Part shown: one piece after another, positions 5,830-11,924 of the stretch
Numbering within the stretch: position 1 is the first letter of the stretch
Layout: every line of letters starts with the position of its first letter
NCBI GenBank assembly: GCA_035760665.1
Contig: DASTSN010000062.1
Coordinates: 1-11,924 of the forward strand
Length of the DNA: 11,924 nucleotides
Direction: 5' to 3'
Source of the DNA: DASTSN01 sp035760665
Lineage (GTDB): Bacteria; Bacteroidota; Bacteroidia; Chitinophagales; Chitinophagaceae
Made by a program: the position numbers and the translations under genes
The notes under the pieces: generated by a model
Told to the model about the DNA's origin: nothing
The model's input: the letters and a program-made list of their open reading frames with translations, nothing else
Database searches by the model: none

Positions 5830-7368
5830 ATGCCTTTATCACAATTACTGATCATTTACCTGATAGGAATTCTAATTGTTTTCTTGCCTTCCTTTGGCTT
5901 AACAAAATTATTTCAAAAAGCAGGGCTCCCTGCCTGGAAAGCTTTTATCCCGTTTTACAATACATGGGAAATGCAGCAGGTGGCACAGCGTCCAAAGCAT
6001 TGGGTGTTCTGGCAATTGATTCCGGTGGTAGGCTGGTTTATCAGCCTGGGAATTTTTATCGAGTTTGTCAAAGTCTTTGGCAAATTCTCCCTGGGCGATC
6101 ATATTGGGGCATCCCTGCTGGCGCCGGTCTATTTCCCTTACATCGGCTACAAGGAGCACACTAAATTCATTGGCGCCGAAGCTGCCCGTAAACATAAAAA
6201 ATCAGGCTGGCGCGAATGGGTGGACGCCGCAGTATTTGCGGTAGTTGCTGCCACACTTATCCGCACGTTTATTTTCGAAGCTTATACCATTCCTTCGGGT
6301 TCTATGGAAAAAACATTGCTGATAAACGATTTCCTGTTTGTCAGCAAGCTCAGCTATGGCCCGCGCATACCCAATACACCTTTATCCATCCCCTTTATTC
6401 ACAACTATATTCCCGGATCAAGCGCCAAATCCTATTCCGAAGCAATTGAACTTCCCTACATCCGCTGGTTTGCCGCCCCGGTAAAACGCGGAGATGTGGT
6501 GGTGTTTAATTTTCCCGCAGGCGATACGGTCATCAACTTGCCCGATTACCAGTCATTTCGGCCGTATTACGACGTGTGCCGCGAGTTGGGCGAGGGTGAT
6601 ATTGATAAAGGAAGAAAAATTGTATTAAGCAATCCAGACCAGTTCCCTCTGGCCGTTCACCCGGCAGATAAATCAGACAATTATATCAAGCGCTGCATTG
6701 CCGTGGCCGGCGATACACTCACCATCAGGCAGGATGTGGCGTACATCAATGGGCAGCGGCAACCGGTGCCGCCTTTTTCTGAGTTAAATTATATCGTGGT
6801 AACCAGCGGTCAGCCCATGGATCCTGACATTATGAAAGAAGAGTATAATGTGGATGCGGAAAAATATGAATACGCCGCCACAGGCAGACCCAATGAATTT
6901 AAAATGCTGCTGACCGAAACAGCGAAAGAAAAAATGCTGCAATCCGGTTTTGCCAAAAGCATCGTACTCGATACGGCCTATAACCAGGGCGGGGGAGATG
7001 TGTTTCCTTACGACAGGCGTTATCCCTGGAACAGGGATGATTTTGGCCCCATCTGGATTCCTAAAAAAGGAGCACCGCTTACGTTGACAGCAGATAATTA
7101 CCCGCTTTACGAAAGGGCCATCCGTGTATATGAGCACCATGATTTTTATATGAAGGACGGCAAGTTTTACCTGGATGGGAAAGAAGTGACTACCTACACG
7201 TTTACAATGGATTATTACTGGATGATGGGTGACAACCGCCAGGGATCACAGGATTCTCGCTACTGGGGTTTTGTGCCCGAAGACAGGGTTGTGGGCAAAG
7301 CGTGGATGATCTGGTTCAGCTGGGAGCATGGCCCGCGCTGGAAGCGATTGTTCCGCATTGTAAAATAA
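5830..7368 (+). CDS. lepB: Signal peptidase I with multi-membrane N-terminal extension
   Basis: This inner-membrane protease removes signal peptides from exported proteins by a Ser-Lys dyad. The nucleophile is S158 in 'IPSGSM' (154-159), the general base is K287 in 'YIKRCIAVAGD', and the closing box is 'MGDNRQGSQDSRYWGFVP' (466-483), all intact. At 512 aa it is far longer than E. coli LepB (324 aa). Residues 1-125 add hydrophobic segments near 5-24, 58-80 and 92-106 ahead of the usual anchor at about 131-149; I believe this extension is the DUF5684-type region common in Bacteroidota. There is also extra sequence between S158 and K287 (129 residues apart, about 55 in E. coli), and a long segment between K287 and the GDNR box. 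It stands alone, with its own promoter box and a strong terminator. Confidence 0.96.
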   Translation: MPLSQLLIIYLIGILIVFLPSFGLTKLFQKAGLPAWKAFIPFYNTWEMQQVAQRPKHWVFWQLIPVVGWFISLGIFIEFVKVFGKFSLGDHIGASLLAPVYFPYIGYKEHTKFIGAEAARKHKKSGWREWVDAAVFAVVAATLIRTFIFEAYTIPSGSMEKTLLINDFLFVSKLSYGPRIPNTPLSIPFIHNYIPGSSAKSYSEAIELPYIRWFAAPVKRGDVVVFNFPAGDTVINLPDYQSFRPYYDVCRELGEGDIDKGRKIVLSNPDQFPLAVHPADKSDNYIKRCIAVAGDTLTIRQDVAYINGQRQPVPPFSELNYIVVTSGQPMDPDIMKEEYNVDAEKYEYAATGRPNEFKMLLTETAKEKMLQSGFAKSIVLDTAYNQGGGDVFPYDRRYPWNRDDFGPIWIPKKGAPLTLTADNYPLYERAIRVYEHHDFYMKDGKFYLDGKEVTTYTFTMDYYWMMGDNRQGSQDSRYWGFVPEDRVVGKAWMIWFSWEHGPRWKRLFRIVK

Positions 7369-7378
7369 ACTAACTTTA
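7348..7378 (+). promoter_or_regulatory. Candidate cdd promoter inside the 3' end of lepB
   Basis: TTG (7348-7350) and TAACTTTA (7371-7378) are 20 bp apart and fit the Bacteroidota promoter pattern except for the last base of the -7 box. The predicted start near 7383 falls inside the left arm of the lepB terminator, so a cdd message would not contain the full hairpin. Confidence 0.3.
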
Positions 7379-7380
7379 AT

Positions 7381-7408
7381 CGCCCCGGAAATTGACCGGG
7401 GCGTTTTT
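7381..7408 (+). terminator. Strong intrinsic terminator after lepB
   Basis: CGCCCCGG (7381-7388) pairs perfectly with CCGGGGCG (7396-7403) around a 7-nt loop, followed by five T. It starts 12 bp after the lepB stop codon and separates lepB from cdd. Confidence 0.88.
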
Positions 7409-7414
7409 ACGGTT

Positions 7415-7420
7415 AAAGGA
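7415..7420 (+). promoter_or_regulatory. Shine-Dalgarno-like site of cdd
   Basis: AAAGGA stands 6 bp before the cdd ATG at 7427, good spacing for a ribosome binding site. It stands out because the other genes here mostly have A-rich leaders without such a match. Confidence 0.4.
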
Positions 7421-7426
7421 ACGGCT

Positions 7427-7912
7427 ATGAAGGAAACGAAGTTTGAATTTAACTACGAGGTGTACAACGGCATTGACGAACTGGATCACGAAGATGCCTG
7501 GCTGCTGAACGAGGCAAGGGAAGTTACGCAGCAGGCCTATGCACCGTATTCCAATTTCCAGGTAGGCGCCGTAGCCAAACTGGCGAATGGCGAAATCCTC
7601 GCGGGCAGTAACCAGGAAAACGCCTCATTCCCGGCAGGCCTTTGTGCCGAAAGAGTTTTGCTCGCTTCGGCCTCCTCTGTTTACCCCAATGTCCCCATCG
7701 TGGCAATGGCAATTAGTTACCAGGGTGATAACCGCGAAAGCGATCATCCTATTTCGCCCTGTGGTGTTTGCCGCCAGTCGCTGCAGGAATTTGAGCAGCG
7801 TACACATCATCCCATCCGGCTGATACTGGGTGGTATGGAAGGCGAAGTCTATGTGATTCCCAAAGCCAGCATGCTGCTGCCACTGGCATTCACCAGCAGC
7901 GAACTAAAATAG
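7427..7912 (+). CDS. cdd: Cytidine deaminase
   Basis: Hydrolyses cytidine and deoxycytidine to uridine and deoxyuridine in cytosolic pyrimidine salvage. The 161-aa length fits the short, homotetrameric class. The zinc site is visible: C73-A-E75 (zinc ligand plus the proton-shuttling Glu) and P111-C112-G-V-C115 giving the other two Cys ligands. N62-x-E64 in 'SNQENASFPAG' is the ribose-binding pair. An N-terminal stretch of about 20 residues before the core ('EDAWLLNEARE') is a common Bacteroidota extension. The stop codon overlaps the end of convergent ogt by 9 bp, and no terminator lies between them. Confidence 0.95.
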   Translation: MKETKFEFNYEVYNGIDELDHEDAWLLNEAREVTQQAYAPYSNFQVGAVAKLANGEILAGSNQENASFPAGLCAERVLLASASSVYPNVPIVAMAISYQGDNRESDHPISPCGVCRQSLQEFEQRTHHPIRLILGGMEGEVYVIPKASMLLPLAFTSSELK

Positions 7913-8401
7913 CGTTTGCACACCGTAGGCGACTTTACGTTCGTGCTCCAGCAACCACTTTTTTCTCCAAAGCCCGCCGGCATAGCCCACCAGCTCCTGG
8001 TTGGAGCCAATCACGCGGTGGCAGGGTACTATGATGGCAATATTGTTTTTCCCGTTAGCATTGGCAACAGCGCGGGTTGCCTTGGTATCACCGGTACGCC
8101 GGGCCAGTTCCATGTAGCTGATTGTTTTACCAAACGGGATGCCCGTTAATTCATGCCACACGTCCTGCTGAAAAGCCGTTCCCTCCTGGTGCAGGGGTAA
8201 GACAAACTGTTTTCGTTCGCCCTGGAAATACTGGATCAGTTGTTCGGTGCATTGAATTAACAGGGGCGGCAGTTGCCTCCTTGGCGGTTCTGCTTTCTCC
8301 ACTTTATCATAAAAACAAACGGCGGCAATATACTCTTCGGTGCCGGAGATTTTTAACAACCCAAGCGGAGAGTGGTAATAGCTGTGGTGAAGGGCCGTCA
8401 T
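7904..8401 (-). CDS. ogt: Methylated-DNA--protein-cysteine S-methyltransferase (O6-alkylguanine repair)
   Basis: This suicide repair protein transfers alkyl groups from O6-alkylguanine in DNA to its own Cys. The 165-aa protein shows an N-terminal ribonuclease-like domain (1-70) and a C-terminal DNA-binding and catalytic domain: 'FQQDVWHELTGIPFGKTISY' leads into the helix-turn-helix 'ELARRTGDTKATRAVANAN', with the likely base-flipping Arg at R110. The active-site motif is PCHRV with acceptor C127, followed by 'GYAGGLWRKKWLLEHE'. The length suits Ogt/MGMT without an Ada regulatory domain. It lies 38 bp downstream of csaA on the same strand, suggesting one transcript. I cannot distinguish the ogt and adaB naming from sequence alone. 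Confidence 0.95.
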   Translation of the reverse strand: MTALHHSYYHSPLGLLKISGTEEYIAAVCFYDKVEKAEPPRRQLPPLLIQCTEQLIQYFQGERKQFVLPLHQEGTAFQQDVWHELTGIPFGKTISYMELARRTGDTKATRAVANANGKNNIAIIVPCHRVIGSNQELVGYAGGLWRKKWLLEHERKVAYGVQTLF

Positions 8402-8439
8402 ACTGGCTGCAGTTATCGGGGTTTTGTAATCAGGTATCC

Positions 8440-8772
8440 TTATCCTATACGGCAGCCGTTTTTTACCGGCTTGCCGGGTTGCAGTAAAACGACATCAGCT
8501 TTCTCATCATACACACCCAGCACCAGGCATTCACTGGTAAAATTGGCAATTTGCTTTGCCGGAAAATTCACCACGGCAATCACCTGCCGGTTGATGAGAT
8601 CTTCTTTGCTGTAATGCACGGTGATTTGTGCTGAAGATTTTTTTATACCGATTTCGTTGCCAAAATCAATCAGCAACTGGTACGCCGGTTTTCGGGCTTG
8701 GGGAAAAGCCTGCACCTCCAGGATCGTGCCCACCCGCATATCAACCTTTTCAAAATCATTCCAGCTGATCAT
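8440..8772 (-). CDS. csaA: CsaA-type tRNA-binding / export chaperone protein
   Basis: A 110-aa stand-alone tRNA-binding OB-fold domain. Family features are 'WNDFEKVDMRVGTI' at residues 4-17, 'NFPAKQIANFTSECLVLG' (69-86) and the closing 'LQPGKPVKNGCRIG'. In Bacillus, CsaA is described as a secretion-related chaperone, and homologues bind the tRNA elbow; which role applies here is unknown. The length equals that of characterised CsaA proteins, so the gene looks complete. It is the first gene of a probable csaA-ogt pair and is divergent from the oxidoreductase genes, with 111 bp between. I found no convincing promoter box upstream of it. Confidence 0.93.
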   Translation of the reverse strand: MISWNDFEKVDMRVGTILEVQAFPQARKPAYQLLIDFGNEIGIKKSSAQITVHYSKEDLINRQVIAVVNFPAKQIANFTSECLVLGVYDEKADVVLLQPGKPVKNGCRIG

Positions 8773-8834
8773 ATTAAAAAAAATTTCTGTAAGCTAAATT
8801 TTTACCTGCAATTCACAGCTTTTATCCAATAAAA

Positions 8835-8867
8835 TTTTGATCATTCCTTCAGTATCAGTTACCTTAA
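8835..8867 (+). promoter_or_regulatory. Candidate promoter of the Gfo/Idh/MocA gene pair
   Basis: TTTTG (8835-8839) and TACCTTAA (8860-8867) are 20 bp apart, the same geometry as the pdhB promoter. The last two bases of the -7 box deviate from TAnnTTTG. The predicted start near 8872 leaves a leader of about 12 nt. Confidence 0.4.
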
Positions 8868-8883
8868 AGAAATTTTTAGCGGT

Positions 8884-10332
8884 ATGAAGTTGTCACAGGG
8901 AAAAACCAATTCATCTTCGCGCCGTCGTTTTATTAATAACACGTCGCTGGCCGCCGGCGCTTTCATGATTGTACCGCGTCATGTGCTGGGCCGTGGATGG
9001 GTGGCACCCAGCGATAAACTGAATATTGCCGGTGTGGGTTGCGGCGGGAAAGCCGAAGTGAACCTGCCATATGCCTGGAATAACGGCGCTGAAAATATTG
9101 TAGCCTTATGTGATGTGGACGACCGCATGGCCGTGAATGCCCGTAAAAAATGGCCCAACGCTCCTTATTACAAAGATTACCGCGATTTACTGGATAAAGA
9201 AGCCAAACAGATTGATGCAGTCATTGTGACAACACCAGATCATATGCATGCCCCGATCGCTTTGGCGGCTATGCAACTGGGCAAACATGTGTACTGCGAA
9301 AAACCGCTTACACATGATATTCATGAAGCAAGAATTTTAACACAGGCTGCTGCAAAATACAAAGTGGTGACCCAGATGGGGAACCAGGGCAGCAGCGGGG
9401 ATGATACAAGACTAGTGGAAACCTGGATCCAGGCGGGCATCATTGGTGATGTGCATACCGTGCATGTGTGGACGAACAGGCCCACCTGGCCGCAGGGTAT
9501 ACCCACACCCACCGGCAACTATGCCATTCCCAAAGAGCTGGACTGGAACCTGTGGCTGGGCACAGCCCCTTACCGCGATTTTAATCCCACCTACCTGCCT
9601 GCTACCTGGCGCGGCTGGAGCGATTTTGGCACAGGCTCACTGGGAGATATGGGTTGCCATTTCATTGATGTGCCCTACCGTGCTCTCAAACTGGGTTATC
9701 CTGTTGCCGTCTCCTGTAGCGTGGGATCCGTCTACACCGGTTTTTTTGAAGAGGCGGTGTACACCGACAGTTATCCGCCATCTTCTGTAACATATATAAA
9801 ATTTCCGGCAAGAGAAAGCATGCCGCCGGTAGAGTTGGTATGGTACGATGGCGGCATCAAGCCACGCCGCCCCGATGAATTACTGCCGGATGAACCGATG
9901 GGGGAATGGGATGGCGGCATCATCTTCGAAGGCACGAAAGGCAAACTGATGGCAGGCTTATTTGGCCGCAATGCCACCCTGCTGCCAACCAAACGGATGA
10001 AAGAACAGTCTTTACCAAAATCAAAGTATGCATTTGTAGAGGGTGGGAGCGAAGGACACCAGCGCCAATGGACCAGCGCCTGCAAAAAAGGATACGGCGC
10101 CTACACCAGTTCGTCCTTTGATAAAAGCGGCCCGCTTACCGAAACCGTACTCATGGGCAACCTGGCCGTACGCAGCTATAACTACAGCGAAACAAATGCC
10201 AAGGGCGAAAAAAATTATCCCGGCCGCAAAGAATTATTATGGGATGGGCAGAACATGCAAATCACCAATTTTGAACCGGCCAACCAGTTTGTGAAAAGAA
10301 ATTACCATGGTAGTTATAAATTAGAGCTTTGA
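8884..10332 (+). CDS. Tat-exported Gfo/Idh/MocA-family oxidoreductase, copy 1 (EKP type)
   Basis: NAD(P)-dependent sugar or glycoside oxidoreductase, probably periplasmic. The N-terminus carries a twin-arginine motif SRRRFI (12-17) and a hydrophobic stretch to about residue 30, with no clear AxA cleavage site. The Rossmann motif G50-V-G-C-G-G55 follows the signal, 'CDVDD' (76-80) ends the second strand, and E139-K140-P141 is the family's EKP motif with the catalytic-site Lys. GDMGCHFID (254-262) contains the conserved H259 of the substrate domain. The 482-aa length fits the long exported subfamily. It is followed 34 bp later by a paralogue with closely matching sequence from the signal to the C-terminus. 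The substrate is not evident. A glucose-fructose-oxidoreductase-like enzyme or a 3-keto-glycoside-forming dehydrogenase are both possible, and a GH109-type glycosidase is less likely. Confidence 0.9.
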   Translation: MKLSQGKTNSSSRRRFINNTSLAAGAFMIVPRHVLGRGWVAPSDKLNIAGVGCGGKAEVNLPYAWNNGAENIVALCDVDDRMAVNARKKWPNAPYYKDYRDLLDKEAKQIDAVIVTTPDHMHAPIALAAMQLGKHVYCEKPLTHDIHEARILTQAAAKYKVVTQMGNQGSSGDDTRLVETWIQAGIIGDVHTVHVWTNRPTWPQGIPTPTGNYAIPKELDWNLWLGTAPYRDFNPTYLPATWRGWSDFGTGSLGDMGCHFIDVPYRALKLGYPVAVSCSVGSVYTGFFEEAVYTDSYPPSSVTYIKFPARESMPPVELVWYDGGIKPRRPDELLPDEPMGEWDGGIIFEGTKGKLMAGLFGRNATLLPTKRMKEQSLPKSKYAFVEGGSEGHQRQWTSACKKGYGAYTSSSFDKSGPLTETVLMGNLAVRSYNYSETNAKGEKNYPGRKELLWDGQNMQITNFEPANQFVKRNYHGSYKLEL

Positions 10333-10366
10333 AATATTTTCAACCTTCAATAAAAGCAACTTGTCA

Positions 10367-11839
10367 ATGAAAAAGAAAAAAGATCTGAACAAAAGCCGCA
10401 GGGATTTTATTCGCAACTCCTCCATGGCCGCAGCCGGTTTTTTTATCGTGCCACGTCATGTGCTGGGTGGTAAAGGCTTCATCGCTCCGAGCGATAAGCT
10501 GAACCTGGCAGCAGTGGGTATTGGTGGTAAAGGCGCTTCTGATATTACCAATGCCTGGAATAACGGTGCGGAAAATGTAGCAGCCCTCTGTGATGTGGAC
10601 TGGAATTATGCCAAAGGAATAGCCCAGAAGTTTCCCAATGCAAAACGCTACAACGATTACCGGAAGATGCTGGAAGAAATGAAAGACAGCATTGATGCGG
10701 TGACCATTTCCACCCCCGATCACATGCATGCCCCCATTGCGATGGCAGCCATGCAACTGGGCAAACACGTATATGTTCAAAAACCGCTTACACATGATAT
10801 TTATGAGGCCCGCATGCTTACAGAAGCGGCCCACCGTTATAAAGTGGTAACACAAATGGGTAACCAGGGCGCCTCCAGCGATGGTTCTTCGCAACTGGTG
10901 GAGTGGCACGAAAAAGGGCTCATCGGTAAAGTGCATACCGCTTACATCTGGACCAACCGCCCCGTGTGGCCCCAGGGTATTCCTGTGCCCACCGGCAAGC
11001 CGCCGCTGCCTGCCAGCATGACCGCTGCTGACTGGGACCTGTGGATTGGCAGTGCACCCTATGTAGATTACGATCCGCTCTATCATCCCTTTAAATGGAG
11101 AGGCTGGTGGAACTTCGGTACCGGTGCGCTGGGCGATATGGGCTGCCACCTCATTGATCCCGCCTTCAGGGTGCTTGGGCTTGGTTACCCCACAGAAGTG
11201 GAGTGCAGCGTAGGACAGGTGTTTATCCGCGACTGGAACCCCGAATACATCCCCGAAGGTTGTCCGCCTTCTTCACATGTTCAACTCAAATTCCCGGCTT
11301 CCAAAAAGAACCCCACGGAAATGAAAATGATCTGGAACGATGGCGGCATTCGTCCCTTCCATCCCGACCTGATCCCGGCCGACGACTTTATCGGCGAGCC
11401 AGGCAGCGCCAATGGTGGTATGTTGATCGGAGAAAAAGGGATCATGACCTTTGGTACCTACGGTATGGCTCCGCAGGTGTACCTGAATGATGGCACTAAG
11501 CTGCAACAAACCAATACAAAAACAGATATTCAGAAAATGCCCGAAAGCGGCCACCAGTACAGCTGGACACGGGCCTGCAAAGCCGGCTTTGGCAGCAAGG
11601 AGCATAAGGAACTCACGTCCTCCTTCGATTATTCCGGCCCGCTCACAGAGACCGTACTCATGGGTAACCTGGCCATTCGCAGCTACAATGTACGCGTAGC
11701 CCGCAAACAGGGTGGTTACGAGTTCCCCGGCCGTAAAAAACTCCTCTGGGATGGTAAGAACATGAAGATTACCAACTTCGAGGAAGGCAACCAGTTTGTG
11801 AAAAGGCAGTATCGGGACGGCTGGAGCCTCGGCGTTTAA
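10367..11839 (+). CDS. Tat-exported Gfo/Idh/MocA-family oxidoreductase, copy 2 (QKP type)
   Basis: A 490-aa paralogue of the gene before it, almost certainly co-transcribed. Tat motif SRRDFI (10-15), the PRHVLG block (29-34), Rossmann motif G51-I-G-G-K-G56 with upstream 'LAAV', and substrate-domain GDMGCHLID (256-264, H261) all align with copy 1. The cofactor/catalytic motif reads Q138-K139-P140, so the catalytic Lys is kept but the usual Glu is Gln. A short insertion ('PPLPASMTAAD', about 212-222) near the substrate domain and a more polar 'FIRDWNPEYIPEG' region suggest a different substrate or reaction direction. The start is placed at the ATG at 10367, since the TTG two codons earlier adds nothing. 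A strong terminator ends the unit. Family assignment is firm and the reaction inferred only. Confidence 0.9.
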   Translation: MKKKKDLNKSRRDFIRNSSMAAAGFFIVPRHVLGGKGFIAPSDKLNLAAVGIGGKGASDITNAWNNGAENVAALCDVDWNYAKGIAQKFPNAKRYNDYRKMLEEMKDSIDAVTISTPDHMHAPIAMAAMQLGKHVYVQKPLTHDIYEARMLTEAAHRYKVVTQMGNQGASSDGSSQLVEWHEKGLIGKVHTAYIWTNRPVWPQGIPVPTGKPPLPASMTAADWDLWIGSAPYVDYDPLYHPFKWRGWWNFGTGALGDMGCHLIDPAFRVLGLGYPTEVECSVGQVFIRDWNPEYIPEGCPPSSHVQLKFPASKKNPTEMKMIWNDGGIRPFHPDLIPADDFIGEPGSANGGMLIGEKGIMTFGTYGMAPQVYLNDGTKLQQTNTKTDIQKMPESGHQYSWTRACKAGFGSKEHKELTSSFDYSGPLTETVLMGNLAIRSYNVRVARKQGGYEFPGRKKLLWDGKNMKITNFEEGNQFVKRQYRDGWSLGV

Positions 11840-11862
11840 TACATACGTATTTGATGCAATAC

Positions 11863-11894
11863 AAAAGGGACTGTGCAATCACAGTCCCTTTTTT
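11863..11894 (+). terminator. Intrinsic terminator ending the oxidoreductase pair
   Basis: A 13-bp perfect stem (AAAAGGGACTGTG, 11863-11875, with its complement at 11880-11892) has a 4-nt loop and ends in a run of six T. It begins 23 bp after the stop codon of copy 2. Flanking A and T runs would make it partly functional on the other strand as well. Confidence 0.88.
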
Positions 11895-11924
11895 CATAAA
11901 AGGAGTTTCCCGGTTATTTTCATT

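Noticed and set aside
10361..10366. TTG start two codons before the second oxidoreductase's ATG
   Set aside because: The ATG at 10367 gives the normal Tat-signal N-terminus and no ribosome binding site favours TTG.
10364..11149. 261-codon minus-strand open frame opposite the second oxidoreductase
   Set aside because: Antisense to a well-conserved enzyme, with His/Gly-rich low-information sequence typical of a reverse-frame shadow.
1..11924. Mobile element, CRISPR array, tRNA or defence island
   Set aside because: I saw no transposase, integrase, spaced direct-repeat array, cloverleaf sequence or defence-family motif on either strand; the content is core genes with uniform base composition.

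Overview
The window looks like chromosomal, mostly core-genome DNA from a Bacteroidota bacterium, most likely Chitinophagaceae or a close relative. Three things point there. Several genes are preceded by Bacteroidota-type promoter boxes (-7 TAnnTTTG with an upstream TTG/TTTTG) instead of Shine-Dalgarno sites. The signal peptidase I carries a long multi-membrane N-terminal extension. A pair of Tat-type Gfo/Idh/MocA oxidoreductases, a MerR regulator with a cobalamin-type C-terminus and a DNA-binding-domain-less NtrC-like regulator are all typical of that phylum. No tRNA, rRNA, insertion sequence, prophage or CRISPR array was seen.

Layout. On the minus strand from the left edge lie dnaG (primase, C-terminus outside the window) and, upstream of it, a YpdA-type FAD/NADPH oxidoreductase. 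The oxidoreductase is divergent from pdhB (pyruvate dehydrogenase E1 beta), which has a well-formed promoter. A 328-bp gap follows, holding a terminator hairpin and a possible small transcript or leader. Next comes a sigma-54-type response regulator of 386 aa, whose end overlaps a convergent MerR/CarH-like regulator. Divergent from the merR gene is lepB (signal peptidase I), closed by a textbook terminator, then cdd (cytidine deaminase). cdd ends in a 9-bp convergent overlap with ogt (O6-alkylguanine-DNA methyltransferase), which lies behind csaA in a likely two-gene minus-strand operon. The right end is a tandem pair of exported Gfo/Idh/MocA sugar-oxidoreductase paralogues ending in a strong terminator.

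How the genes work together. Most are independent housekeeping functions: replication priming, thiol redox, central carbon entry, protein export processing, pyrimidine salvage, DNA repair and a tRNA-binding chaperone. Only the Gfo/Idh/MocA pair reads as a dedicated pathway unit, probably periplasmic sugar or glycoside oxidation and reduction. I found no clear novel multi-gene system. The best leads are: the CarH-like regulator, which keeps the adenosylcobalamin-contacting residues but has diverged elsewhere; the response regulator with no HTH and an altered GAFTGA loop; the YpdA homologue lacking the Cys proposed as catalytic in Firmicutes; and the duplicated oxidoreductases with different catalytic-motif neighbours (EKP and QKP).
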